Assembly (NCBI GenBank): GCA_039925965.1
Contig: JBDSXW010000103.1
Location: 1 to 64,000, forward strand
Length of the DNA stretch: 64,000 nucleotides
DNA from: JAZKFT01 sp039925965
Lineage (GTDB): Bacteria > Bacteroidota > Bacteroidia > Chitinophagales > Chitinophagaceae
Direction: 5' to 3'
In this document: positions 1 to 7,633 of the stretch, piece after piece
Numbering within the stretch: the first letter of the stretch is position 1
Layout of the letters: each line of letters opens with the position of its first letter
Notes under the pieces: generated by a model
Database searches by the model: none
What the model saw: the letters and a program-made list of their open reading frames with translations, nothing else
Told to the model about the DNA's origin: nothing
Made by a program: the position numbers and the translations under genes

Positions 1-130
1 GGAGAGGCGTGCCCCCCGGCAAGATTCATGATGAATTTTGGGCCAGGGGACGCTCCTTCACCATGTCATCTGCAAAGAACTTGATACGCGAAGTGGAAAA
101 TATTTACTCGCAATTACCGTTGGAGAAAAA

Positions 131-1468
131 TTACATGATGGGCTGCACCTGCATCCGGAGGTCGGCAGCGATATTCGGATTGTTTTTCAAAGCCTCCGTG
201 AGATAGCTTTTAGCATTAGCCGTATCGCCGTTTTTACTCAGGATGAGTGCCGCACGACAAAGCAGGGTTGGATTTTTGCTATTGGTCTTGAGCGCTGTTT
301 TTATATAAGGTAGCGCTTTGGCGTAATCGCCTTTGTTATAGTAAGCCCATGCTACTGTTTCATTAACATCAATGTTATCGGGACGGCGATTGTACTCAGT
401 AAGGGCGTGCTCAAGCGCTTTATCATAATTACCCATTTTAAGATAGGCATACGATAATTCACGATCGGCGTAGTGGCCTGCAGTCGCATCATTGATACCC
501 GCTTGGGCATGTTTCATCAATACCGCAATTACATTTTTACCGGCTTCTTCCGCTTTTGCAGTTTCGCCGGTTTGTTTATACAGGTCCATCAATTCTTCCT
601 GGAAAGAATAATCGGTTACCAGGGTGTCGGCAGTGAGATAGAGATTGATAGCTTTTTTATAGTCCTTACCGGCAGTGGCAATGCGGGCCAGACCTGCAAG
701 CGCATAAGCATAATCCGGACGGTTCTGAAGGGCAATGGTATAGTGCATTTCGGCGGCTTTCATGTCGCCGCTGTTTTCGTAGAGGTGCCCCAACTGCACC
801 CTGGCCCATTCGGTACCTTCTTCACCGGGTACGCCGCTTTCCACGGCGAGTTTCATCGCTTCAATGGCACCTGGATAATCACCATGGATCTCGCGGATAT
901 ATGAAACCCGGGAATAGGAACGAATGTCCGGCCGGATACTCATCATCTTATCCGAGTAAGAAATAGCTGTATCATAGTGCCCCATCTCTACATTGCCATC
1001 CACCATCAATCCATAAATAAAAGCATTGTAAGGATTAATGGCCTGGGCTTTTTTAGCAACGGCGAGGCCATCTGCAAAATGGTGCTGGGAGAGGTTGATC
1101 AGTGCTTTGTAAGTAAGCCCTTCAAAATTATTGGAATCGAGGGCCAATACATCATTGAGGTATTTCATGGCGGCCTTATCGTAATACATATAATTGCCGG
1201 TCACACGTGCTTCCTGGATGAAAACGGCTGCGAGTTTAAGTCTTGACTTGTTGTCGGTAGGATTTGCTTTGATGGCGTTCAGATATTCAGTCGCGCTGGT
1301 TTGGGTAGTTTGCCAGTCACCAAGCCTGGAACCGGGTCCGGTGCGGGGTTGGAGTTCATAAACCATATCGGCTTTTCCTTTCTCATCTTTTTTATACTTG
1401 AAGATGATGAATGCGATGGCGCCGGCAAAAAGAAATAAAACGATGGTGTAAATAGTACCTTTTTTCAT
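131..1468 (-). CDS. Membrane-anchored TPR protein
   Basis: The predicted protein has 445 residues. It opens with a short basic stretch and one hydrophobic segment (about residues 5-24, followed by KYKKDEK), which fits an N-terminal membrane anchor or uncleaved signal. The remainder is helical tandem repeats with the TPR spacing of A/G, Y/A and P residues, for example LALDSNNFEGLTYKALI and NRPDYAYALAGLARIA. TPR arrays are protein-protein interaction scaffolds, so no enzymatic role can be assigned. The ATG at 1468 is chosen because the hydrophobic segment follows at once. It stands alone between the window edge and a 310-bp gap. Function unknown. Confidence 0.85.
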   Translation of the reverse strand: MKKGTIYTIVLFLFAGAIAFIIFKYKKDEKGKADMVYELQPRTGPGSRLGDWQTTQTSATEYLNAIKANPTDNKSRLKLAAVFIQEARVTGNYMYYDKAAMKYLNDVLALDSNNFEGLTYKALINLSQHHFADGLAVAKKAQAINPYNAFIYGLMVDGNVEMGHYDTAISYSDKMMSIRPDIRSYSRVSYIREIHGDYPGAIEAMKLAVESGVPGEEGTEWARVQLGHLYENSGDMKAAEMHYTIALQNRPDYAYALAGLARIATAGKDYKKAINLYLTADTLVTDYSFQEELMDLYKQTGETAKAEEAGKNVIAVLMKHAQAGINDATAGHYADRELSYAYLKMGNYDKALEHALTEYNRRPDNIDVNETVAWAYYNKGDYAKALPYIKTALKTNSKNPTLLCRAALILSKNGDTANAKSYLTEALKNNPNIAADLRMQVQPIM

Positions 1469-1543
1469 GTAGTGTAGTGTTTGAAAGACATACGAGGTGC
1501 AGCTTAAGAAAGATTTAACCCATCTGGCTTAAGACGACAAGCT

Positions 1544-1577
1544 ACAAAAAAATGCGGCGCTGTAAAAACAGCACCGC
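1544..1577 (-). terminator. Rho-independent terminator
   Basis: On the minus strand a 9-bp GC-rich stem (GCGGTGCTG / CAGCGCCGC, one wobble) with a short U-rich loop is followed by a run of seven T. It lies just after the stop of the decayed fragment at 1595-1755 and about 200 bp after the membrane-protein gene at 1780-2304. Confidence 0.7.
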
Positions 1578-1594
1578 TACACTAGAGAAAAACA

Positions 1595-1755
1595 CTACTT
1601 GATCCAAAGTATGGTACCGACAGTGCCGACACCATTTATTTTAAGGGCCTTGTTACTTTTAAAACCTACAACAAGGCTTACAGAATAGTTCCTTTTGGAT
1701 CATCTACGAGATAAGAGTTATCACGGTTTGATACGATGGGAAGATTTGACAGGAT
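1595..1755 (-). pseudogene. C-terminal remnant of a frameshifted gene
   Basis: Two minus-strand frames give protein-like sequence that reads as one beta-rich tail broken by a frameshift. One frame gives PIVSNRDNSYLVDDPKGTIL and then a stop; the neighbouring frame continues as SVSLVVGFKSNKALKING, followed by VGTVGTILWIK and a stop just before the terminator at 1544-1577. Neither piece has a usable start codon. Family unknown; the call rests only on reading-frame plausibility and the correctly placed terminator. Confidence 0.4.
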
Positions 1756-1779
1756 TTATTTGTTGCAGCTTTTATTGGA

Positions 1780-2304
1780 CTACAAGCTGGTTTCCCCGCG
1801 ACCAATACTGTTAAGTAATTGTTCCTCGTTGGCTTTGTGGTGAAGCCGCAGAAAGTAGCGGAATTTGAGGGAGTCTAAGATAGTTCGAATATTTGCCAGG
1901 ATATTAATAATACATGAAATCATCATCGTCTTTTGCCAGGTAATATCGAAGGGGCTTACCCCTGGTCCCATTTGCTTTAGGGTGCTGATGACCTCTACTA
2001 ATACCAGGCAAAAGCAAAACACACAGAGGGCATTTAAGGTGAGTAGCAACGTATGGCAAATCCTAAATCTCGTGTTAGGTGGTGCAGGCTTACTAATACT
2101 TTTATGTAAAAGCCAGGCATTCATAAGCTGGAAGCTGAGTTGTATAACCGGCACCGTCATGATGAGTATGAAATAGGTCCAATCTTCAACCGATATCCGA
2201 CCAGAATTCAATAATAAATAGATGGCAAAAACACCCGTTAACAACGCTAATGCCAGCGAAAGATAAACGGCTATTGTAAAAAGGATCCAGCGTTTGGGCT
2301 TCAT
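1780..2304 (-). CDS. Small four-helix integral membrane protein
   Basis: A longer open frame runs back into rtcB, but the ATG at 2304 (MKPKRWILFTIAVYLSLALA) gives a 174-residue protein beginning with a basic end and a transmembrane segment. Four hydrophobic stretches are visible, around residues 7-30, 38-60, 82-106 and 122-142, and the ends are charged. No known domain is recognised. It lies 61 bp downstream of rtcB on the same strand, so it may be co-transcribed. Function unknown. Confidence 0.65.
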   Translation of the reverse strand: MKPKRWILFTIAVYLSLALALLTGVFAIYLLLNSGRISVEDWTYFILIMTVPVIQLSFQLMNAWLLHKSISKPAPPNTRFRICHTLLLTLNALCVFCFCLVLVEVISTLKQMGPGVSPFDITWQKTMMISCIINILANIRTILDSLKFRYFLRLHHKANEEQLLNSIGRGETSL

Positions 2305-2365
2305 GGGGTAAAGGTAGATACACAAGCAAAGCAGCCTGCACCATTTAGACACAAGCTGCTCTTTT

Positions 2366-3847
2366 TTATTCGCCGTTGATCGCTGTTGGCCTTTTGCCAT
2401 CGCGGTTCTTGCCAAATGTTTTGGCGGCTGTTCCATCCATCTGTACAATTTTTGGATAAAATGTGCCCAGCACATCTACCAGGGCAGTTTGGCTTTTCAT
2501 CACTTCCCTGATATCCTTGTAGGCGAAGGGAGCCTCGTCCAGTCCGCCACCTAACAATTTTACACCATGTATGGCTAACTCTTTTTTAAGGGCTTCGTGG
2601 GTGATGTTGGCCATGGCTTTGGTGCGGCTCATTTTACGGCCGGCACCGTGGCTGGCGGAGTTTAAAGAGGCCGCTTCGCCTTTACCTTTTACGATAAAGC
2701 CGGGCGCCGTCATACTACCGGGTATGATACCCAATACATCTTTGCCAGCCGGTGTGGCACCTTTGCGGTGTACCATTACTTCTTTGCCTTCGTACATTTC
2801 TTTCCAGGCAAAGTTGTGGTGGTTCTCAATTCGGGCGATTGGCTGTTCGCCAATAGCTTTGCTTATTTTGTTATGTATGGTATGGTGACAGGCACTTGCA
2901 TAGTCGCCGGCCAGGTTCATCGCCAGCCAGTATTCCATCCCTGCTTCACTATCCATATCCAGCCAGGCCAGGTGTTTGGCTTCGTTTGGCAACACGGTTT
3001 TTTCCCTGGCTATTTTAGTATAATTGTCGGCAATCATCGCGCCCATGCCACGGCTTCCGCTATGGCTTAACAAACCCACATATTTGCCGACGGCTACATT
3101 AAATGGGTTGTTAGCATCGGTTATTTCTACGATACCAAACTCAACAAAGTGGTTCCCGCTACCGCTGCTACCCAACTGGTTGGCTGCTTTTTGCTGCAGG
3201 TTTTTCAGGAAGGGGATTTCACTGAACAACTCGCTATCTATCACTTCGTGCGTGCTGAAACCGCTTCGCGTTTCACGGGTGTTAAAATCTCTTCCTGCAC
3301 CAAACAAAGTATTTGCCACCAGTTCCCGTTGAAAGTATGCTTCCCGCTTTTGCAACTCTTCTGCCTCAATATTAAAAATACTCAGGCACATGCGGCAGCC
3401 GATATCCACGCCAACGGCGTAAGGAATAATGGCGTTGTTAGTAGCCAATACACCACCTATCGGCAGGCCATAGCCATGATGGGCATCGGGCATTAACGCG
3501 CCGGCTACACTTACGGGCAACCTGCAGGCAATTTCCATTTGCTGAATAGCGCCATCCTCGATATGTTCCCGTCCAAAAACATTGTAGTGTATGCCTTTTT
3601 CGTTCAGCGGTATTTCAACGGTCTCCGGTTCTTCCACTTCAATCAGCTCGGCGGCAATTTTACCTAGTACGAGGTCTTCTGCATATTCAATTGGTGCTGC
3701 TAAGATGTTCTTCAATATTTCCAGGGCTTCTTCTTCGCTGTGGTGTTTATAGTTGGTACAAATTACATGCATGGCGATGCTCACTATCGGTCCTTCCGGG
3801 TAGCCGATGGCACGTATTTGTTTTCCTGATAATTTTAATTTGCTCAT
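2366..3847 (-). CDS. rtcB: RtcB-type RNA-splicing/repair ligase
   Basis: RtcB joins 2',3'-cyclic-phosphate or 3'-phosphate RNA ends to 5'-OH ends through GTP-dependent guanylylation of a histidine, and heals RNAs cut by ribotoxins or processing nucleases. The 493-residue sequence has the full signature: DAHHGYGLPIGG at about 121, the metal-site GVDIGCRM at 146 (Cys151), SGSGNHFVEFG at 228, HSGSRGMG at 262, ENHHNFAW at 341, HRKGATPA at 360 and the active-site SHGAGR at 399 (His400). The length is normal for the family. It starts 21 bp after a 3'-5' exonuclease gene on the same strand, so the two are probably co-transcribed. A Ro60-like protein, Y-RNA-like genes and a tRNA array lie in the next 15 kb, matching the known association of rtcB with Rsr/Ro60 RNA-repair loci. 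Confidence 0.97.
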   Translation of the reverse strand: MSKLKLSGKQIRAIGYPEGPIVSIAMHVICTNYKHHSEEEALEILKNILAAPIEYAEDLVLGKIAAELIEVEEPETVEIPLNEKGIHYNVFGREHIEDGAIQQMEIACRLPVSVAGALMPDAHHGYGLPIGGVLATNNAIIPYAVGVDIGCRMCLSIFNIEAEELQKREAYFQRELVANTLFGAGRDFNTRETRSGFSTHEVIDSELFSEIPFLKNLQQKAANQLGSSGSGNHFVEFGIVEITDANNPFNVAVGKYVGLLSHSGSRGMGAMIADNYTKIAREKTVLPNEAKHLAWLDMDSEAGMEYWLAMNLAGDYASACHHTIHNKISKAIGEQPIARIENHHNFAWKEMYEGKEVMVHRKGATPAGKDVLGIIPGSMTAPGFIVKGKGEAASLNSASHGAGRKMSRTKAMANITHEALKKELAIHGVKLLGGGLDEAPFAYKDIREVMKSQTALVDVLGTFYPKIVQMDGTAAKTFGKNRDGKRPTAINGE

Positions 3848-3868
3848 GTTTTTTGTTTTTATGCTCCG

Positions 3869-4396
3869 CTATTGCGAAGGCATTTTCAATCCCAGTTCTT
3901 TCATAGCCAGCAGTGCTTCTGCATTGCCTATGGCATCGTTGACCGGGTTGTGATCGTGTTTTGTTTTTCTGAATAACCGCTTCCATTCGTTGTTAAGGCC
4001 AGTGTCCATCTTCATGCCGCAATAGAGATCGCCGATGCGCCTGGCCGAGAAACCAAAAGGATTCTTACCAAGATAGGTATGAAAATACCAATTGATCCAT
4101 TGCCAGTCGAAGGCGGGGTTATCACTTAAAAAGACAGGCCTGTTTTTTGAATTGTCCGAAAGCCATTGGGCAAAATTCTCCATCACCTGTTTCGGCTCAT
4201 CGTAGCTTTCATGCTCCTGCCGGGTGATATTGCTTACCGCCAATGCTTCCGGTATCCACAAATCGGAGATCGGTTTTGTTTGTCCATAAAATGTTTTGGT
4301 GAGGCCGGGTTCCACCACCACAGCTCCAAAGCTGACCATTGAATAAGTATGTGGAATCGGTCCGTCTGCTTCCACATCTATGACTATAAAAGGCAT
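3869..4396 (-). CDS. DEDDh-family 3'-5' exonuclease
   Basis: This 175-residue protein carries the DEDD exonuclease pattern: ExoI motif VIDVEADGP (Asp7, Glu9), ExoII motif FLSDNPAFDW and ExoIII motif HNPVNDAIGNAEAL, where the His makes it DEDDh type. Single-domain members include oligoribonuclease, RNase T and DNA polymerase epsilon-like exonucleases, so an RNA substrate is possible. It directly precedes rtcB with a 21-bp gap, which suggests trimming of RNA 3' ends before ligation. The substrate is inference; the fold call is firm. Confidence 0.88.
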   Translation of the reverse strand: MPFIVIDVEADGPIPHTYSMVSFGAVVVEPGLTKTFYGQTKPISDLWIPEALAVSNITRQEHESYDEPKQVMENFAQWLSDNSKNRPVFLSDNPAFDWQWINWYFHTYLGKNPFGFSARRIGDLYCGMKMDTGLNNEWKRLFRKTKHDHNPVNDAIGNAEALLAMKELGLKMPSQ

Positions 4397-4462
4397 TTCG
4401 TTGAGTTTTTAATGTTGTGATTAATTGGGTTTGTTTTTGTAAATTGCTTTACAATTTAGTTT

Positions 4463-4672
4463 ATGTCATCAGCAACAGAATCCATACCATTTGAAATACG
4501 CACTGCTCAATATTTTGATGAGAAGGCTAAAGCTGCCAAAGGCCCTGAAAAGCTTTTGGTGGGCCTTGAGATGAGCCGGTATCTTACTGCAGCCAGGCAG
4601 CATGGTCTTACTTTTGAAGAATTGAGAGAGCACGGTTTTAGGTTTGCAACTGTACCAGATATTAAAAAATAG
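4463..4672 (+). CDS. Small hypothetical protein (69 aa)
   Basis: A 69-residue helical protein (MSSATESIPFEIRTAQYFDE at the N-terminus, then a basic middle and a C-terminal HGFRFATVPDIKK). It is divergent from the exonuclease gene, with an AT-rich 66-bp gap between them. Composition and codon choice look coding. No family recognised. Its position at the edge of the RNA-repair cluster is noted but proves nothing. Confidence 0.6.
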   Translation: MSSATESIPFEIRTAQYFDEKAKAAKGPEKLLVGLEMSRYLTAARQHGLTFEELREHGFRFATVPDIKK

Positions 4673-4785
4673 GTACTTTAAGTTCACTTAATTTACTCTC
4701 CATATAATGTTCATATATCATAATGCAGATTCTCTGAATTCCAATAGACGTTGAGTTTTTGACTAATGCAATTAATGAAATATGG

Positions 4786-6546
4786 TCAAACGACTTCGCT
4801 GAACAATTTATCTGTGATTCCTGCAGCGGTAAGCATTCCGCCAATTCCATTTCTTTGGTTATCGCTTTTATTTTCCTCTAGCTCCCGAAGAAACAAACTG
4901 CGGTAAACTTCTTCAAAACTTGCCTTGGATTTCAAGAAGTTATCTGCGTTCTGGTTCTGTTTAAATTTATCTTTTCTATTTTCAATAATTTTACAATACC
5001 TGTCTATTGACGATTTGAGTTCTAAAAGGCCCCCGCCAGAGATTATATAGTCGAATAGTGTCTGAAGATTTAATAGAGTAACATTTCTTATTTTTTTATC
5101 TATATTTCTGTTCCCAATTTCCTTATTGTACCGAATATTGAGATAGTCGTTAACGCCAGGGATTCCAATCATAAAATCACTATAGCAGACTATTGCACAG
5201 ATGTCAAGCTGGCATTTGCGATCCAATAGTTTCTTTAATCCCGCATCAAATGAATAGTGTCCCTGATAAAGGAGTTCGATATTGTCTGCAAGTTGAAGTA
5301 TGCCTTTCTTTTTCCCAGATTCATTTTGTATAAATCGATTATCGATAAAATTAAGTAATGAGTCTGCATCATTTGCGTCTGTAATCCTGTCGGGGAATAG
5401 GTAGTCTTTAAACTCTATAATAACAATTTTTTTACCACGCCTGAAATACATATCGGGTAGGCTCTTAAGAGTCTCGTCAAAATGAAGAACATCTCCTTTC
5501 TTGATTTGCGCAGATTTGATAATTCCCCGAAAACATAGTTTCTCAAGGGCTTCTTTTGAGACTTTTGATTTGTAGTTGACAAAGGCATCACTGGGATTAC
5601 TTATTTTGCTCTCCGTTTCTTGCTTTAGACTTGTTGAATGGAAGGTTTCAAATAGAGGCCCCTTATAGATTTTCTTTTTAAACATGCTTTCATCTAATAT
5701 CATAAAACCCCGATTTTCTGTTTCAAACAAAGGGAATTTTTTAATTTCCGCAATTCCAATTGACCCCGTCCCTACCATTTTGTTAATACTGAGGTTGGCT
5801 AAATGCTCATAATTATAGTTTTTATTGGGCTCAATGAAGTATAGTTTTTGTAAAATCTGAGTTGTATCGATTTTTAGCGTTGCATTAACGAGTTGGAGCA
5901 AACTTCCTAATAAATCAGATAGTGTCTTAAACCCATTTTTGTTCAACAATTCCCTAATATAAGGCCTCAAACTGCAAACTCCGTATTTAAAAAAACAAAC
6001 TAATTTATATAGTTCAAAAGATCCGCTTGTATCTTCATTAAATTCATATTGATTTAAGAGACTTTTCCATAACATCTTCACTTGGGTCAATTCATCCTTC
6101 CCCTTAATTTGTAACTCCTGTATAAGCTTGCTAGTTATTTCATGAACTTCATCTATACAGAGCAGATAAGCTAAAAGAAAATTAAATTCCTGTTGTGGTT
6201 CATCGTCACTCATCTTGCAAGTACTGTTTCTATTTAATTCTTTGGACATCATATGTACTAAATATCTCTGCCCAAATACTGTTCCGTCATAGTCCGAAAC
6301 TTTCATTTTATACTGCGCAAATGCATTCTCCAAAAGGGCAATTTGGCTTGCACTAAACCGATAAGAGATAATATTTCTTAACCTAGCCTGTGTTTCAGAA
6401 TGACTCTCATTCGTGTTCAATTCTGCATTTAAGCTGATCACTAACCGAATGACAATATCAGTTGGAACATCCTTCAATATTTCCTCATAAGTTTTTTCTG
6501 ATTTCCCTAACAAGTCGTGAAATCCGGGTACAACTTTTATCTTCAT
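4786..6546 (-). CDS. Putative PD-(D/E)XK nuclease-domain protein
   Basis: A large AT-rich gene with no close family recognised. Near the C-terminal third is LPDMYFRRGKKIVIIEFKDY, which fits the PD-(D/E)XK core: Asp365, then Glu378-x-Lys380 in a hydrophobic beta-strand, numbering from the start used here. The N-terminal 350 residues look helical. The open frame extends to 6651, but that start lies inside the last Y-RNA-like unit (6629-6763); the ATG at 6546 (MKIKVVPGFHDLLGK) avoids it, and 6621 is another option. Base composition is clearly lower in GC than its neighbours, which suggests recent acquisition. It lies immediately downstream of the Y-RNA array on the same strand, so it may be an effector of the Ro60 unit. 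The nuclease call is motif-based and moderate. Confidence 0.6.
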   Translation of the reverse strand: MKIKVVPGFHDLLGKSEKTYEEILKDVPTDIVIRLVISLNAELNTNESHSETQARLRNIISYRFSASQIALLENAFAQYKMKVSDYDGTVFGQRYLVHMMSKELNRNSTCKMSDDEPQQEFNFLLAYLLCIDEVHEITSKLIQELQIKGKDELTQVKMLWKSLLNQYEFNEDTSGSFELYKLVCFFKYGVCSLRPYIRELLNKNGFKTLSDLLGSLLQLVNATLKIDTTQILQKLYFIEPNKNYNYEHLANLSINKMVGTGSIGIAEIKKFPLFETENRGFMILDESMFKKKIYKGPLFETFHSTSLKQETESKISNPSDAFVNYKSKVSKEALEKLCFRGIIKSAQIKKGDVLHFDETLKSLPDMYFRRGKKIVIIEFKDYLFPDRITDANDADSLLNFIDNRFIQNESGKKKGILQLADNIELLYQGHYSFDAGLKKLLDRKCQLDICAIVCYSDFMIGIPGVNDYLNIRYNKEIGNRNIDKKIRNVTLLNLQTLFDYIISGGGLLELKSSIDRYCKIIENRKDKFKQNQNADNFLKSKASFEEVYRSLFLRELEENKSDNQRNGIGGMLTAAGITDKLFSEVV

Positions 6547-6628
6547 TTTTAATCTATTTACAATTCTATATTCACGGAATGAAACTTTTACAAGTAGCGG
6601 TGTTTCATAAAAGTATCTCATAAATCCA

Positions 6629-6763
6629 GGGTAACAATCAACAAACGACAAACTGCTCTAACCTTTGAGCTACTGGCCCGGGCTTATTCAGCGCCGGACC
6701 GGGCGGGACTTGAACCCGCGACCTGTCGAGTAATAGTCGAAGTAACGCTTATCTACGACACCT
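6629..6763 (-). ncRNA. Y-RNA-like unit A6 with permuted tRNA module
   Basis: The minus strand begins AGGTGTCGTA and ends GATTGTTACCC, the consensus ends shared by all eight units of the window. Stem arms ATAAGCG and CGTTTGT pair over 7 bp. Between them, after the conserved TACTTCG, a tRNA is present in permuted order: T-arm GCGGG-TTCAAGT-CCCGC and 3' acceptor strand CCGGTCC come first, then a 16-nt linker (6680-6695), then 5' acceptor strand GGGCCAG and D-arm GCTC...GAGC. The acceptor strands pair 6 of 7. The break lies in the anticodon arm. Confidence 0.75.
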
Positions 6764-6783
6764 GGAGTAAGTTTAAAATCAAT

Positions 6784-6848
6784 GGTAACAATCGCATAGT
6801 GACGTTGGGGATTTTTACAGAATCGAAGTAACACTACACTACGACACA
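6784..6848 (-). ncRNA. Y-RNA-like unit A5, minimal form
   Basis: A 65-nt unit with the shared ends (TGTGTCGTA at 5', GCGATTGTTACC at 3') and conserved TTACTTCG. Stem arms GTGTAGTG and CACTATGC pair over 8 positions with G-U wobbles. There is no tRNA module; the loop is a short AT-rich segment. Together with unit B2 it shows that the closing stem and the conserved boxes are the constant part. Confidence 0.6.
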
Positions 6849-6872
6849 TTGATGTTTTAAGTTTTTTAAAAA

Positions 6873-6987
6873 GGGCAACAAATCAACCAGCGTTTGCTTT
6901 TCTGTACGGGATTCGAACCCGCACCTGCTTTCGCATGTTTTTCCGGTTGAACTAACAGATTCGAAGTATCGCTGATTTACTGCACCT
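6873..6987 (-). ncRNA. Y-RNA-like unit A4 with anticodon-less tRNA module
   Basis: Ends are AGGTGCAGTA and GATTTGTTGCCC; closing stem AATCAGCG/CGCTGGTT (8 bp). The insert is a tRNA in normal order: acceptor TCTGTTA with GTACAGA (5 of 7 pairs), a weak D-arm starting TAGTTCAACCGG, a 3-bp TGC-GAAA-GCA hairpin where the anticodon arm should be, and a perfect T-arm GCGGG-TTCGAAT-CCCGT. With no anticodon loop it cannot decode, so it is a structural mimic. Confidence 0.72.
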
Positions 6988-7001
6988 TTTACATTAAAAT
7001 A

Positions 7002-7145
7002 GGGTAACAAATCGAAAGGAGTTTTTATTCCGCCATGCCGCTATTGCTACCAGCAACAGGATTTGAACCTGCACCACCATATCAAATGGAGAGAGGTGTT
7101 TTGCACCTCCTGCGTCTACCGAAGTATCTCCTGTCTACGACACCT
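7002..7145 (-). ncRNA. Y-RNA-like unit A3 with tRNA-Leu-like module opened in the D-loop
   Basis: Ends are AGGTGTCGTA and GATTTGTTACCC; closing stem GACAGGAG/CTCCTTTC (7 of 8). The insert reads like tRNA-Leu cut in its D-loop: it begins GGTAGACGC (3' side of a Leu D-arm), then a GGTG-CAAAA-CACC anticodon-like hairpin, a long variable arm hairpin CCAT...ATGG, T-arm GCAGG-TTCAAAT-CCTGT, acceptor 3' strand TGCTGGT, a 6-nt linker (7043-7048), acceptor 5' strand AGCGGCA and TGGCGGAAT (5' side of the D-arm). Acceptor strands pair 6 of 7. Confidence 0.75.
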
Positions 7146-7160
7146 AAAAAAATTATAAAA

Positions 7161-7258
7161 GGGTAGCACATCAACAAGAGTCGCAACTAGATCTTACGAC
7201 CAGGAAGTTGGATTCGAACCAAGTTTGCCAACGAAGTATCTCTTGTTTTACGACACCT
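7161..7258 (-). ncRNA. Y-RNA-like unit A2 retaining only a T-arm
   Basis: Ends are AGGTGTCGTA and GATGTGCTACCC; the closing stem AACAAGAG/CTCTTGTT is a perfect 8 bp, followed by the conserved ATACTTCG. Inside, only a T-arm is clear (TTGG-TTCGAAT-CCAA); acceptor and D-arm are not convincing. It is an intermediate between full tRNA mimics and the minimal units. Confidence 0.65.
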
Positions 7259-7277
7259 TTTAGATTGAGTTTTGAAA

Positions 7278-7403
7278 GAGTAACAGCCGAAAAGAAGACG
7301 GAGCCTTTTGGGACGTTGCTCTACCATTGGAGCTACCCCGACTAAAAGCCGGAGACAGGACTCGAACCTGCAACACACGAAGCACTTCTTCTCTACGACA
7401 CCT
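7278..7403 (-). ncRNA. Y-RNA-like unit A1 with permuted tRNA module
   Basis: The first unit after the Ro60-like gene. It begins AGGTGTCGTA and ends GGCTGTTACTC. Stem arms 7289-7297 and 7385-7393 pair over 8-9 bp. The insert is a permuted tRNA: T-arm GCAGG-TTCGAGT-CCTGT, 3' acceptor strand CTCCGGC, a 5-nt linker TTTTA (7343-7347), 5' acceptor strand GTCGGGG, then D-arm TAGCTCCAATGGTAGAGCA. All seven acceptor positions pair, counting G-U. No intact anticodon arm follows; the chain runs into the closing stem instead. Confidence 0.78.
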
Positions 7404-7448
7404 TTCAAAATAAGTTCAGGAGCAACGAACGAAATGAGTACTGCTGAA

Positions 7449-7631
7449 TTACAGCATCGGTTTTAAAGACCAATAGACGAAGTAGCCCATCTCTACAGCA
7501 TCCCGAATATTTCTCTGTCTTGTCAAAGAGCTTTTTAAAGCAGTGCCGAAGATTCGCATTGGCGTCAAGTTAAGTTCTGCCTCCAAACGCTGAAATGCAG
7601 AGCCATGAAGGCTTTCAGATATCTTGAGCAT
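7449..7631 (-). CDS. Possible small protein (60 aa)
   Basis: An ATG-initiated 60-codon frame (start MLKISESLHGSAFQRLEAEL) between the palindromic repeat at 7634-7736 and the first Y-RNA-like unit. Composition is plausible but no family is recognised and no promoter stands out. It could equally be a degenerate fragment or part of the leader of the Y-RNA array. Confidence 0.3.
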   Translation of the reverse strand: MLKISESLHGSAFQRLEAELNLTPMRIFGTALKSSLTRQRNIRDAVEMGYFVYWSLKPML

Positions 7632-7633
7632 AT

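Noticed and set aside
6629..7403. Direct repeats with spacers, resembling a CRISPR array
   Set aside because: The shared boxes are short, at both ends of each unit, and the segments between have complementary arms and tRNA features; unit lengths vary from 65 to 144. Not CRISPR.
7470..7500. CGAAGTA...CTACAGCA resembling a ninth Y-RNA unit
   Set aside because: No complementary closing stem and no 3' box were found; similarity is limited to the short box.
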